From NCBI GenBank assembly GCA_947453965.1, contig CANGIQ010000004.1:62001-126000 (forward strand): a stretch of DNA of 64,000 nt. Direction: 5' to 3'. The notes beneath the pieces are model-generated. The model had not been told where the DNA came from. It made no database searches and was given only the letters and a program-made list of their open reading frames with translations. Positions 25,799 to 34,196 of the stretch are shown in pieces. Made by a program: the position numbers and the translations under genes. Position 1 is the first letter of the stretch. The number at the start of each line of letters is the position of its first letter. The stretch is from Comamonadaceae bacterium (lineage in GTDB: Bacteria; Pseudomonadota; Gammaproteobacteria; Burkholderiales; Burkholderiaceae_C).

Positions 25799-26962
25799 AT
25801 GAATTTTTCAATCACCCCTGAACAAGAGCAAATTCGTGATGCCATTGAGAGGGTGTGCCAACCCTTCGATGCCGATTACTGGTTGCGCAAAGACCAAGAG
25901 GGTGGATTCCCCGACGACTTTCATCGTGCCTTGGCCAGTTCGGGCTGGTTGGGCATTGCCATGCCTGAGGCATATGGCGGGGCCGGTCTGGGCATCAGTG
26001 AGGCCGCGCTCATGATGCACACCATTTCTGCCACCGGTGCAGGCTTGTCGGGCGCTTCTGCCGTTCACATGAACATCTTTGGTTTGCACCCTGTGGTGGT
26101 GTTTGGCAACGACGAGCAAAAGAAACGGTGGTTGCCACCCTTGATTGCGGGCACCGACAAGGCCTGCTTTGGTGTCACCGAGCCCAACACTGGGTTGAAT
26201 ACCTTGAAGCTCAAGACCCGCGCTGTGCGCGAGGGCAATCACTATGTGGTTCATGGTCAAAAAGTCTGGATCAGCACCGCACAAGTGGCCAACAAAATCT
26301 TGCTGCTGGCGCGCACCACACCTGTCGAAGAATGCCAAGGCACAGAAGGCTTGAGTTTGTTCTACACCGACTTGGACCGCAGCACCGTAGAGGTGAGAGA
26401 GATTGAAAAACTCGGTCGCAAATGTGTGGACTCCAATCAGGTGTTCATCGATGGCTTGCGTATTCCTGTGCAAGACCGGGTTGGCGAGGAAGGCAAGGGC
26501 TTCAGCTACATCTTGCACGGGCTCAATCCGGAACGCATTTTGATTGCCAGCGAAGCCGTAGGCTTGGGACGTGCTGCGCTCAAGCGTGCGGCCGGTTATG
26601 CCAACGAACGAGAGGTTTTTGGCCGTCCCATTGGTCAAAATCAAGGGATTCAACATCCTCTGGCCAAATCGTGGATGGAGCTCGAAGCCGCGCATTTGAT
26701 GGTTCATAAAGCGGCATGGCTTTATGACCAAAACTTGCCCTGTGCGGCAGAGGCCAACAGCGCCAAATTTTTGGCGGCCGAGGCGTGTTACCACGCGTGT
26801 GAGAACGCGATCTTCACCCACGGGGGAATGGGTTATGCCAAGGAGTACCACGTGGAGCGCTATCTTCGTGAGTCTTGGATTCCCCGCTTGGCGCCCGTCA
26901 GCCCCCAATTGATTTTGTGCTTTATTGCCGAGAAAGTGCTCGGCCTACCCAAGTCGTATTGA
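25799..26962 (+). CDS. Acyl-CoA dehydrogenase family protein
   Basis: A 387-residue acyl-CoA dehydrogenase: MNFSITPEQEQIRDAIERVC, GWLGIAMPEAYGGAGLG, CFGVTEPNTGLNT and THGGMGYAKEYHVERYLRE are all family blocks. At the place where many members have the catalytic Glu in YEGT, this protein reads RLAPVSPQLI, with no Glu. Some acyl-CoA dehydrogenases keep the base elsewhere (isovaleryl- and long-chain types), so it may still be active. The ATG at 25799 is preferred to the GTG at 25793 of the track. Followed by a hairpin and the acyl-CoA ligase. Confidence 0.9.
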   Translation: MNFSITPEQEQIRDAIERVCQPFDADYWLRKDQEGGFPDDFHRALASSGWLGIAMPEAYGGAGLGISEAALMMHTISATGAGLSGASAVHMNIFGLHPVVVFGNDEQKKRWLPPLIAGTDKACFGVTEPNTGLNTLKLKTRAVREGNHYVVHGQKVWISTAQVANKILLLARTTPVEECQGTEGLSLFYTDLDRSTVEVREIEKLGRKCVDSNQVFIDGLRIPVQDRVGEEGKGFSYILHGLNPERILIASEAVGLGRAALKRAAGYANEREVFGRPIGQNQGIQHPLAKSWMELEAAHLMVHKAAWLYDQNLPCAAEANSAKFLAAEACYHACENAIFTHGGMGYAKEYHVERYLRESWIPRLAPVSPQLILCFIAEKVLGLPKSY

Positions 26963-26993
26963 GTCCGGTGTGCGTCCCATGGTGGCCCCGAAG

Positions 26994-27020
26994 GGTGGGT
27001 TCGGAAATGACGAACCCACC
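26994..27020. terminator. Inverted repeat between acyl-CoA dehydrogenase and ligase genes
   Basis: GGTGGGTTCG and CGAACCCACC form a perfect 10-base stem with a 7-base loop (GAAATGA). There is no T run after it, so it may be an attenuator or RNA-processing site rather than a true terminator. Confidence 0.5.
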
Positions 27021-27071
27021 TTCCGTGAAACCCTAGGTCCGTATCGCAGCAGTTTGCCTATCATTGCTTGT

Positions 27072-28619
27072 ATGCATCCAGACATTGACCACCTGCTGGC
27101 ACAACCTTTTGGTTCCTTGCCCGAATTCGTTGCCTTACAAGCCACCCACCGACCTCATCACACCGCTCTGATTCTCGAAGAGGTGCAACTGAGCTACGCC
27201 GAACTTCGTTTGGGTATGGAGCGGGTGGCCGCCAGTTTGCAGCGCGATGGTTTTGGGCCAGGCGATGTGTTGGCCCTGTGCGCTGGCACCTCCATGGAAT
27301 ACGTGATGGCCTATTTCGGTGCGTTGCGTGCGGGGGTGGCGGTGGCACCGTTGGCGCCATCGGCCACGGCCGAACATCTGAGCGCCATGCTGAGTAACTG
27401 CGGCGCACGCCTGGTGCTGCGCGACGCCGCAGTGGCGGCGCAATGGCCTTTGCAGGCGGGTAACACGCTGCGCTGTGTGGCGCTCGATGATTCGCCGCAA
27501 GCGGGCGAGCGTTGGTTGCACTGGTTGGCCGCGCCAGAGCAGACACCAGCGCCCATTGCGCCCACACCAGACTGGCCCTTCAACGTCATTTACTCTTCAG
27601 GCACCACAGGCGTGCCCAAAGGCATTGTGCAATCGTGGGCCATGCGCTGGGCCCATCTGCGCCGTGCGGTGACCAATGGTTATGGCCCCGACAGCATCTC
27701 GCTGTGCGCCACGCCGCTGTATTCCAACACCACGCTGGTGGCTGCATTGCCCACGCTGGCCTTGGGCGGCACGCTGGTGCTGATGCGCAAGTTCGATGCG
27801 GCGCACTACCTGCAACTGGCTGAGCAACACCACGCCACCCACACCATGTTGGTGCCTGTGCAGTACCAGCGCTTGATGGCCTGTCCAAGCTTTGACAGCA
27901 CCAACCTGAGCCTGCTCAAAAACAAGTTCTGTACCAGCGCACCTTTCAACGCCAAGCTCAAGGCCGAGGTATTGCAGCGTTGGCCAGGCCGACTCATCGA
28001 GTACTACGGACTGACCGAAGGCGGCGTGCGTTGCGAGCTGCATTGCCACGAATTTCCAAACAAGCTGCACACGGTCGGCCGTCCCGGTGAGGGCGCTGAC
28101 ATCCGCTTCATTGACGAGCAAGAGCAAGAGATACCCAAGGGCGAACTGGGCGAAATCGTGGGTGAGTCGGCCGGCATGATGACCGGCTATTACCGCTTGC
28201 CCGACAAAACCCGCGAGGCCGAATGGTTCGATGCAAAGGGCAAACGCTTTATCCGCAGCGGCGACGTGGGCCGCATGGACGAAGACGGTTTCATTGTGTT
28301 GGGGGACCGCAAGAAGGACATGATCATCACGGGCGGCTTCAACGTTTACCCCTCCGACATTGAAGAAAAACTGGTGCAACACCCCGATGTGCAGGAATGC
28401 GCGGTGGTGGGCGTTCCCTCCGAGCAATGGGGCGAGACCCCCGTGGCCTTTGTGGTGCTGCGTTCTGGCGCATCCGCGCAAGCACAGACGTTGCGTGAAT
28501 GGCTCAACGCGCGCGTGGGCAAGACCCAACGTGTGGCCGATGTGCGACTGGTAGATGCCTTGCCGCGCAGTGAAATTGGCAAAGTGCTCAAGCGCCAGTT
28601 GCGCGATGAATACGTGTAA
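27072..28619 (+). CDS. AMP-dependent acyl-CoA synthetase/ligase
   Basis: Adenylate-forming enzyme that activates a carboxylic acid with ATP and CoA. Motifs in order are IYSSGTTGVPKGIVQ (P-loop), YYGLTEGG, RSGDVGRMDEDGFIVLGDRKKDMIITGGFNVYPSDIE and the C-terminal RSEIGKVLKRQL with the catalytic Lys. The start at 27072 (MHPDIDHLLAQ) is preferred because the 49 residues before it come from the hairpin-bearing gap and are unlike the family. The acid activated is unknown; neighbouring dehydrogenase and Bug genes suggest a small imported acid. Confidence 0.92.
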   Translation: MHPDIDHLLAQPFGSLPEFVALQATHRPHHTALILEEVQLSYAELRLGMERVAASLQRDGFGPGDVLALCAGTSMEYVMAYFGALRAGVAVAPLAPSATAEHLSAMLSNCGARLVLRDAAVAAQWPLQAGNTLRCVALDDSPQAGERWLHWLAAPEQTPAPIAPTPDWPFNVIYSSGTTGVPKGIVQSWAMRWAHLRRAVTNGYGPDSISLCATPLYSNTTLVAALPTLALGGTLVLMRKFDAAHYLQLAEQHHATHTMLVPVQYQRLMACPSFDSTNLSLLKNKFCTSAPFNAKLKAEVLQRWPGRLIEYYGLTEGGVRCELHCHEFPNKLHTVGRPGEGADIRFIDEQEQEIPKGELGEIVGESAGMMTGYYRLPDKTREAEWFDAKGKRFIRSGDVGRMDEDGFIVLGDRKKDMIITGGFNVYPSDIEEKLVQHPDVQECAVVGVPSEQWGETPVAFVVLRSGASAQAQTLREWLNARVGKTQRVADVRLVDALPRSEIGKVLKRQLRDEYV

Positions 28620-28665
28620 ATCACGACGGCCCCCTTTGATGTTTGACACAAGGACTGAAAACACC

Positions 28666-29658
28666 ATGCACAACCAAGCTTCTAAACTGCGCCGCAACCT
28701 CGCGGCTTGTTTTGCACTGTTCACTACGGCATGCCTTATGCAATTCGCGCATGCCGACAAGCCATGGCCTGTCAAACCGATTCAGCTGGTCATTCCCTAC
28801 CCACCGGGTGGCAGTGCCGATTTGCTGGGGCGGCCGCTGGCCTTGCAGTTGCAGCAGCAACTCGGCCAACCTGTGGTGCTCGAATACAAGGCTGGTGCAG
28901 GTGGCACGCTGGCCACGCAGTACGTGGCGCGTGCCCAGCCCGACGGCTACACCGTGCTGATGGTGTTGGCCGCCCACGCCATCAACCACAGCCTGTACCC
29001 CAAGTTGCCGTATGACACGCGCAAAGACTTCACACCCGTATCGTTGGTAGCCAACTTGCCCATGGTGGTGGCGGGTAGCCGGAAGCTGTCTGCCAAGAAC
29101 ATGAACGAACTGGTGCAAGCCGCCAAGGCCGCGCCCGGTCAGCTCACTTTTGGTTCGGCGGGCAATGGCAACACGGGGCACTTGGCGGCCGAGTATTTCA
29201 GCAGCATTGCAGGCATCAAGATGACGCATGTGCCCTACAAAGGCAGTGCAGGCGTGGTCAACGCCATGCTGGCGGGCGACATCGATTTGACGTTCGACAG
29301 TATTTCGACTTCCATGCCGCAAATTCGCAGCGGCCAGATGCATGCGCTGGCCGTCACCAGCCCGCAGCGCTCCGCGCTGGCGCCCGAGGTGTCCACGGTG
29401 CAGGAGCAGGGCATTGCGGGATTTGATGTCACAGGCTGGTACGCCATCATTGCGCCTGCGGGCATGCCCAACGACATCAAGCAGCGCTTGAGCCGTGAGA
29501 TCGCCACGGCGCTGCGCCAGCCCCAGGTGCAGTCACAGTTGGCCGCTGGCGGTTACGAACCTGTGGGCTCCACGCCGGAGGCCTTGCAAGCCCACATCGA
29601 ACGCGAAATCACGCGCTGGTCTGCGGTGGTCAAGTCCACCGGCGCCAAGATCGATTGA
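28666..29658 (+). CDS. Bug/TctC-type periplasmic receptor 4
   Basis: Bug receptor of 330 residues. The start MHNQASKLRRNLAACFAL at 28666 gives a good signal peptide ending near FAHADK; the ATG at 28639 would lengthen it. Loops LVIPYPPGGSADLLGRPLA and LEYKAGAGGTLATQYVA are present. It follows the ligase gene by 46 bases and is followed by another Bug gene with a 23-base gap. Confidence 0.91.
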   Translation: MHNQASKLRRNLAACFALFTTACLMQFAHADKPWPVKPIQLVIPYPPGGSADLLGRPLALQLQQQLGQPVVLEYKAGAGGTLATQYVARAQPDGYTVLMVLAAHAINHSLYPKLPYDTRKDFTPVSLVANLPMVVAGSRKLSAKNMNELVQAAKAAPGQLTFGSAGNGNTGHLAAEYFSSIAGIKMTHVPYKGSAGVVNAMLAGDIDLTFDSISTSMPQIRSGQMHALAVTSPQRSALAPEVSTVQEQGIAGFDVTGWYAIIAPAGMPNDIKQRLSREIATALRQPQVQSQLAAGGYEPVGSTPEALQAHIEREITRWSAVVKSTGAKID

Positions 29659-29681
29659 GTTTGAACACAAGGAGCTCCCAG

Positions 29682-30662
29682 ATGCATGACGCCACCACGC
29701 GCCGCCAACTCATTGCCAGCGGTCTTCTTGCTGCGGCGACACAACCTTGGGCCGCATGGGCTGCGCCCGCATGGCCGAACCGGACGGTGCGCTTCATCGT
29801 GCCGTTTCCACCGGGTGGCCCTGTGGACACCACCGCGCGCATTTTTGCGACCAAGTTGTCCGAAGTCTGGCAAACCCCGACGGTGATCGACAACCGCGCC
29901 GGGGCCGGTGGTGTGGTGGGTGCCACAGCCGCCGCCAAAGAAGCACCCGATGGCCATGGCTTGTTTGTGGGGGCGATTCACCATTCGGTCAATCCATCGC
30001 TGATGGGCAAGCTGCCCTACGACATTGAAAAAGATTTCGCACCCATCAGCTTTGCGGCCATGTTCCCCGTGTTTTTGGTGGCGCATCCGTCGGTGCCAGC
30101 CAACTCGATTCAAGAGTTGATTGCGCTGGCCAAAAGCGGAGCGCCATTGGCCTACGGGTCTTCTGGCAATGGCGGTGGTACCCACTTGGCGGGCGAGTTG
30201 TTCAATATGGAAGCGGGCACCAAGCTGCAGCACATTCCGTACAAAGGCAGCGCACCTGCCATGAATGATTTGCTGGGCGGTCAGGTGCAACTGATGTTCA
30301 GCGACGCGCCCACCGCCTTGCCGCACATCAAATCCGGCCGTGTCAAGGTGCTGGCGGTGGCCAGTCGCAAGCGTTCACCGATGTTGCCCAATGTGCCGAG
30401 TGGTGTGGAATCTGGTCTGCCTGGCTTCGAGGCCTATTCTTGGGCTGCGTTGTTCGCACCCGCCCAGACGCCTCAACCCGTGTTGGACAAGATCAACGCC
30501 GACTTCAACACCGTGATGAAAGACTCTGAGGTGCGCCGTCGCCTGCTAGAGGCCGGTGCGGAGGCCGATCCCGGCACGCAGGAACAGATGCGTCAACGCC
30601 TGCGCAGCGAATTGGACAAATGGGCCAAGGTCATCAAGGCCGGTGGCATCACAGCGGGTTGA
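29682..30662 (+). CDS. Bug/TctC-type periplasmic receptor 5
   Basis: Bug receptor of 326 residues. The N-terminus MHDATTRRQLIASGLLAAA has a twin-arginine-like start, unlike the other four receptors, and ends near AAWAAPA. Family loops FIVPFPPGGPVDTTARIFA and IDNRAGAGGVVGATAAA are present. AAGGAG precedes the ATG at 29682. It is three bases before the thioesterase gene. Confidence 0.9.
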   Translation: MHDATTRRQLIASGLLAAATQPWAAWAAPAWPNRTVRFIVPFPPGGPVDTTARIFATKLSEVWQTPTVIDNRAGAGGVVGATAAAKEAPDGHGLFVGAIHHSVNPSLMGKLPYDIEKDFAPISFAAMFPVFLVAHPSVPANSIQELIALAKSGAPLAYGSSGNGGGTHLAGELFNMEAGTKLQHIPYKGSAPAMNDLLGGQVQLMFSDAPTALPHIKSGRVKVLAVASRKRSPMLPNVPSGVESGLPGFEAYSWAALFAPAQTPQPVLDKINADFNTVMKDSEVRRRLLEAGAEADPGTQEQMRQRLRSELDKWAKVIKAGGITAG

Positions 30663-30665
30663 TGC

Positions 30666-31082
30666 ATGCAGCCACAGCTCGACCGTAATGCGTTTCTTCG
30701 GCTGATCGGTGCCGTTCAAGTGCCAGCCCCACCGGGTAAGGTGCATGTGCGTTTGCCCCATGTGCGCGAGGAGTTGCTGAACCAATTGCCAGCCGCGCAT
30801 GGCGGCGTGATCATGACGCTGCTTGATTCGGTCATGTCGCGCGCTGCTGCGCAGCTGCCCGATGCACCATCACAAACCGCCGTCACCGTGGAGATGAGCA
30901 GCCGCTTTCATCGCCCCGGGCGTGGCCCATTGCTGGCTGAAGGCTGGGTGGTACACGCCAGCCGCAGCCTGTGCAGTTGTGCGGCGCAGATGGTGGATGA
31001 AGAGGGGACGTTGGTGGCAACCGCCACAGGGACCTTCAAATACTGGCTGGCCAAGACAACGCTGGATGATGCGACGCCTTGA
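30666..31082 (+). CDS. PaaI-type hotdog thioesterase
   Basis: A 138-residue hotdog-fold acyl-CoA thioesterase. The family pattern AAHGGVIMTLLDSVMSRAA is complete, with the catalytic-region Asp, followed by TVEMSSRFHRPGRG. It would release CoA from stalled or toxic acyl-CoA made in this pathway. It is the last gene of the plus-strand set and ends in front of a terminator shared with the convergent TRAP operon. Confidence 0.88.
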   Translation: MQPQLDRNAFLRLIGAVQVPAPPGKVHVRLPHVREELLNQLPAAHGGVIMTLLDSVMSRAAAQLPDAPSQTAVTVEMSSRFHRPGRGPLLAEGWVVHASRSLCSCAAQMVDEEGTLVATATGTFKYWLAKTTLDDATP

Positions 31083-31124
31083 CGCATTCTATGCCGTAGA
31101 TCTTTTTTCGTGCCCCCCAAAAAA

Positions 31125-31150
31125 ACAAGCCCCGCATGCGGGGCTTGTTG
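31125..31150 (-). terminator. Rho-independent terminator of the second TRAP operon
   Basis: AACAAGCCCC / GGGGCTTGTT make a 10-base stem around GCATGC. Read on the minus strand it is followed by a run of T (the A run at 31119-31126), so it terminates the minus-strand TRAP operon ending at 31169. It could also serve the thioesterase strand. Confidence 0.8.
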
Positions 31151-31168
31151 TCATGAGGTGCTTGGTGA

Positions 31169-32488
31169 TCAGCCCACAAACCCCACCAGCCACAAAGGCA
31201 CGATGGGGAAGAAGAGGAACAGCAGGGTGCGCAGCACGTCGCTGACCAAGAAGGGCATGACGCCTTTGTAGCTCTCAGCCATGGGCACTTCTTTGGCCAT
31301 GCTGTTGACCACATAGACGTTCAGGCCCACGGGCGGCGCGATCAGGCCAAAACCTACCGTCATCAACACCATGATGCCAAACCAAATGGCCACCATGTCT
31401 TTGGGCATGCCAAAGTCCAGGCCCATCACCATGGGGAAGAAGATCGGCACAGTCAGCAACAGCATGGACATTTCGTCCATCACGGCGCCGAGCAACACGT
31501 AGAAGATCAAAATCGCACCAATCACAGCCAAAGGTGGCAAACCCCAGCTGCCGACCACAGCGGCCAATTGGTTGGGCACTTGCGTCATGGCCAAAGCGGC
31601 GTTCATCAAGTCAGCGCCGACAAAGATCAAGAAGATCATCGCTGCGCTGGTCGCAGTGCCCAAAAAGCATTCGCGGAACTTGGCCATGCTCATCTCACCT
31701 TTGCCAACCGCTGTCAGCAGGGTAGAGGCTGCACCGACCGCCGCACCTTCTGTGGGGGTGAACAAGCCGCCATAGATGCCGCCGAACACGAGGGTGAAGA
31801 TCATCAAAATTGGCAACACGCCCCAGACTTTGGCCCATGTCATGGGTTCACGATCTTCGTCAACTTCAGGGGCTTGGCCTGGCACCATGCGCACATAGAC
31901 GGCCACGGCCACCATATAACCCACCATCGCAATGATGCCGGGAATCACGGCTGCAGCGAACAGCTTGGAAATGTTTTGTTCGGTCAAGATGGCATAAATC
32001 ACCAGCACCACGGAGGGTGGGAGTTGAATGCCCAAGGTGCCACCCGCTGCGAGCGTGCCGGTTGCCAAACGGCCTGAGTAGCCGTGACGCTTCATCTCGG
32101 GCAGGGCAACGCCTGTGATGGTCGCTGCGGTGGCTACGGACGAACCACTGATGGCGCCAAATGCGGCACAGGCCAGCAACGATGCCATGGCCAACCCGCC
32201 TTTGAAGCCGCCCATCACGCTGGCTGCAAACGCAAACAAAGACTTGCTGATGCCGCCCTTGGTGGCAAAGTTGCCCATCAAGATGAACAAGGGGATCACG
32301 GACAAGTCATAGCCTGCAAAGCGAGCAAATGCTTGCGCATTGACGAAGTTGGAAAAAGGCAGCCATCCCGCTTGCGAGATGTAGCCAATGGCACCGGCCA
32401 AAAACATGCTGATGGCAATCGGAAACCGAATGGCCATGAAAAACAGCATGCTGCCGAAAATAAATCCTGTCAGTTCTAAAGGCGTCAT
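31169..32488 (-). CDS. TRAP transporter large permease (DctM family)
   Basis: Channel subunit of the second TRAP system, 439 residues with about twelve hydrophobic segments. Conserved blocks are FGAISGSSVATAATITGVALPEM, GTLAAGGTLGIQLPPS and MTVGFGLIAPPVGLNVYVV. It begins two bases after the small permease stop. A terminator follows. Confidence 0.93.
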   Translation of the reverse strand: MTPLELTGFIFGSMLFFMAIRFPIAISMFLAGAIGYISQAGWLPFSNFVNAQAFARFAGYDLSVIPLFILMGNFATKGGISKSLFAFAASVMGGFKGGLAMASLLACAAFGAISGSSVATAATITGVALPEMKRHGYSGRLATGTLAAGGTLGIQLPPSVVLVIYAILTEQNISKLFAAAVIPGIIAMVGYMVAVAVYVRMVPGQAPEVDEDREPMTWAKVWGVLPILMIFTLVFGGIYGGLFTPTEGAAVGAASTLLTAVGKGEMSMAKFRECFLGTATSAAMIFLIFVGADLMNAALAMTQVPNQLAAVVGSWGLPPLAVIGAILIFYVLLGAVMDEMSMLLLTVPIFFPMVMGLDFGMPKDMVAIWFGIMVLMTVGFGLIAPPVGLNVYVVNSMAKEVPMAESYKGVMPFLVSDVLRTLLFLFFPIVPLWLVGFVG

Positions 32489-32490
32489 GC

Positions 32491-32967
32491 TTAATTCTCC
32501 GTGGGCAATTCAAAGCCAAACAAAGCTTGACGCAAACCAATCACAGCGGTCAATGCAAAGGGGGGCACCATGGCGGCATACACAATCCATTCAGGCAAGC
32601 TCATCAACATGGTTTGCGAGCCGGAGTTGTAGGCACTCAAGCCACCCAAGGTGGTTCGCCAGGCCAGCAAACCAAACACCAGGGCCAAAACAAAGGCGCC
32701 GAGTTTGTCGAGTTTGCCGTTGGTAGCGTCGCTGAGGCTGTTGGTGAAGAAATCCACAATGATGTGGCCTTGGCGGACTTGCGACAGCGGCATGAACAAG
32801 GCAATCGCGGCGCCAGTGGACATGGCGGTGATTTCAAAAGCGCCGGCCATGGAGTCGCCCGTCGTGTTGCGCAAAATCAAGTTGCCACAGGTGATGAGTG
32901 TGATGAGCGTGATCAGCGCTCCCGCTAAAACGGCACAAAGATTGGCCAGTGAGGTAAGAAGTCTCAA
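32491..32967 (-). CDS. TRAP transporter small permease (DctQ family)
   Basis: Small membrane subunit, 158 residues and four hydrophobic segments. The segment AFEITAMSTGAAIALFMPLSQVRQGHIIVDFF is a typical DctQ core. It lies between the receptor gene (with a hairpin in the 103-base gap) and the large permease. Confidence 0.9.
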   Translation of the reverse strand: MRLLTSLANLCAVLAGALITLITLITCGNLILRNTTGDSMAGAFEITAMSTGAAIALFMPLSQVRQGHIIVDFFTNSLSDATNGKLDKLGAFVLALVFGLLAWRTTLGGLSAYNSGSQTMLMSLPEWIVYAAMVPPFALTAVIGLRQALFGFELPTEN

Positions 32968-33012
32968 AGTGACTCTCCAGAGAGTTCGAGGAAGAAGTGC
33001 TCAGTGTACGTA

Positions 33013-33040
33013 ACAAAGGGAGGTTGGAACCTCCCTTTGT
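33013..33040. terminator. Intercistronic hairpin in the second TRAP operon
   Basis: ACAAAGGGAGGTT and AACCTCCCTTTGT form a perfect 13-base inverted repeat with two bases between. There is no T run. It lies between dctP and the small permease, where partial termination or mRNA protection would give more receptor than membrane subunits. Confidence 0.55.
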
Positions 33041-33070
33041 GATGGATGAAACAAGCCGAAGCGTTGCGTC

Positions 33071-34105
33071 TTACTTGGTGTATTTCGCAATCAGAGCTTG
33101 TGCTTCGTGCAGCAAGGTGGTGCCATCGAAGCCTTTTTTGTCCATGTCTGCCACCCACTCGTTGCTCAAACCTGCAGAAGCACGCTTCCAGTTGTCGAGT
33201 TCGGATTGAGGAATGACGGTGATGGTGTGACCACCGGCGACCATCTTGGCTTTGCCTGGTACGTCGTTGCCCGCTTGGGTTTTGCCCAAGAACGCCGACA
33301 GTTCGCGGCCCGAGTTTTTGTCGATGACTTTCTTCAAATCAGCAGGCAGTGACTCGTACTTGGCCTTGTTCATGGGCACCACAAACACGGTGGTGTACAA
33401 CGCATTGGCCGAGCGGTCGGTCTCTGCGGTGAAGTGGGCCAACTCGTCGATCTTCAATGTTTGCGCCACTTCGTAGGGAATCACAGCACCATCAATCACA
33501 CCTTTGGACAAGGCGTCTGGCACGGCAGGCACAGGCATGCCCACGGGTGTAGCGCCCATGCTAGCAAGCAGCTTGGTGGTCAAACGGGTGGGGGCACGCA
33601 GCTTCAGGCCTTTGATGTCAGCCATGGTTTTGATTTGCTTCTTGGCTGTGAAGATGTTGCCAGGGCCGTGCACGTGCATGGCCAGCACTTTCACGTCTTT
33701 GTATTCTTCTTTGGCGAATTTTTCATAGTAGTCCCAGGCGGCGCGGCTGGTGGCCTCGGCGTTGGTCATCATGAAAGGCAGTTCGAACACTTCCATCTTG
33801 GGGAAACGGCCTGCCGTGTAGCCAGGCAATGTCCACACCACGTCAGCCACGCCATCGCGTGCTTGATCGTAGAGCTGGGGTGGTGTACCGCCCAATTGCA
33901 TGGCGGGGTAGATTTGGCATTGCAGACGGTTGTTCGAGTCTTTGGCAATGTTGTCGCACCAGCCGCGCAGCATGTGTGTGTTTTGGATCGACTGTGGGCT
34001 CAGAAAGTGATGGACTTTCAGAATGATGGGGTCAGCCGCTTGGGCGACAAAGCCTGCGCTGGCCAAGACAGCAGCCAAGGCTGCACGTTTGAAAACTTGT
34101 TGCAT
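33071..34105 (-). CDS. TRAP transporter substrate-binding protein (DctP family)
   Basis: Periplasmic receptor of 344 residues. The signal peptide ends near FVAQAADP. Landmarks are LKVHHFLSPQSIQNTHML, MADIKGLKLRAPTRLTTKLL (with the substrate-binding Arg) and SKGVIDGAVIPYEVAQTL. It is the first gene of its operon and has a TetR-type inverted repeat 41 bases upstream. The substrate is unknown. Confidence 0.92.
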   Translation of the reverse strand: MQQVFKRAALAAVLASAGFVAQAADPIILKVHHFLSPQSIQNTHMLRGWCDNIAKDSNNRLQCQIYPAMQLGGTPPQLYDQARDGVADVVWTLPGYTAGRFPKMEVFELPFMMTNAEATSRAAWDYYEKFAKEEYKDVKVLAMHVHGPGNIFTAKKQIKTMADIKGLKLRAPTRLTTKLLASMGATPVGMPVPAVPDALSKGVIDGAVIPYEVAQTLKIDELAHFTAETDRSANALYTTVFVVPMNKAKYESLPADLKKVIDKNSGRELSAFLGKTQAGNDVPGKAKMVAGGHTITVIPQSELDNWKRASAGLSNEWVADMDKKGFDGTTLLHEAQALIAKYTK

Positions 34106-34146
34106 GTAACCGTCTCCGATGGAAAATTTAACGTTGAGATAGTAAT

Positions 34147-34162
34147 CCGACCGAGTGGTCGG
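34147..34162. promoter_or_regulatory. TetR-type inverted repeat upstream of dctP
   Basis: CCGACC-GAGT-GGTCGG is a perfect 6-4-6 inverted repeat. Such ACCGACC/GGTCGGT repeats are common operators of TetR-family repressors. No TetR gene is in the window, so the regulator would act from elsewhere. Confidence 0.5.
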
Positions 34163-34167
34163 TTAAT

Positions 34168-34184
34168 TAAGGGGAAACCCCTTA
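34168..34184 (-). terminator. Hairpin after the Nudix gene
   Basis: TAAGGGG-AAA-CCCCTTA is a perfect 7-base stem with a 3-base loop, 12 bases past the Nudix stop. The downstream stretch on the minus strand is AT-rich but not a clear T run, so terminator strength is uncertain. Confidence 0.45.
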
Positions 34185-34196
34185 GGCCCCTTGTTT

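Noticed and set aside
25799-26962. Reading the missing Glu as a broken gene
   Set aside because: The reading frame and the rest of the family blocks are intact, and some dehydrogenases place the base elsewhere.
27597-28775. 392-aa minus-strand ORF across the acyl-CoA ligase gene
   Set aside because: Shadow ORF of the plus-strand ligase; no conserved motif, and it crosses a gene boundary.
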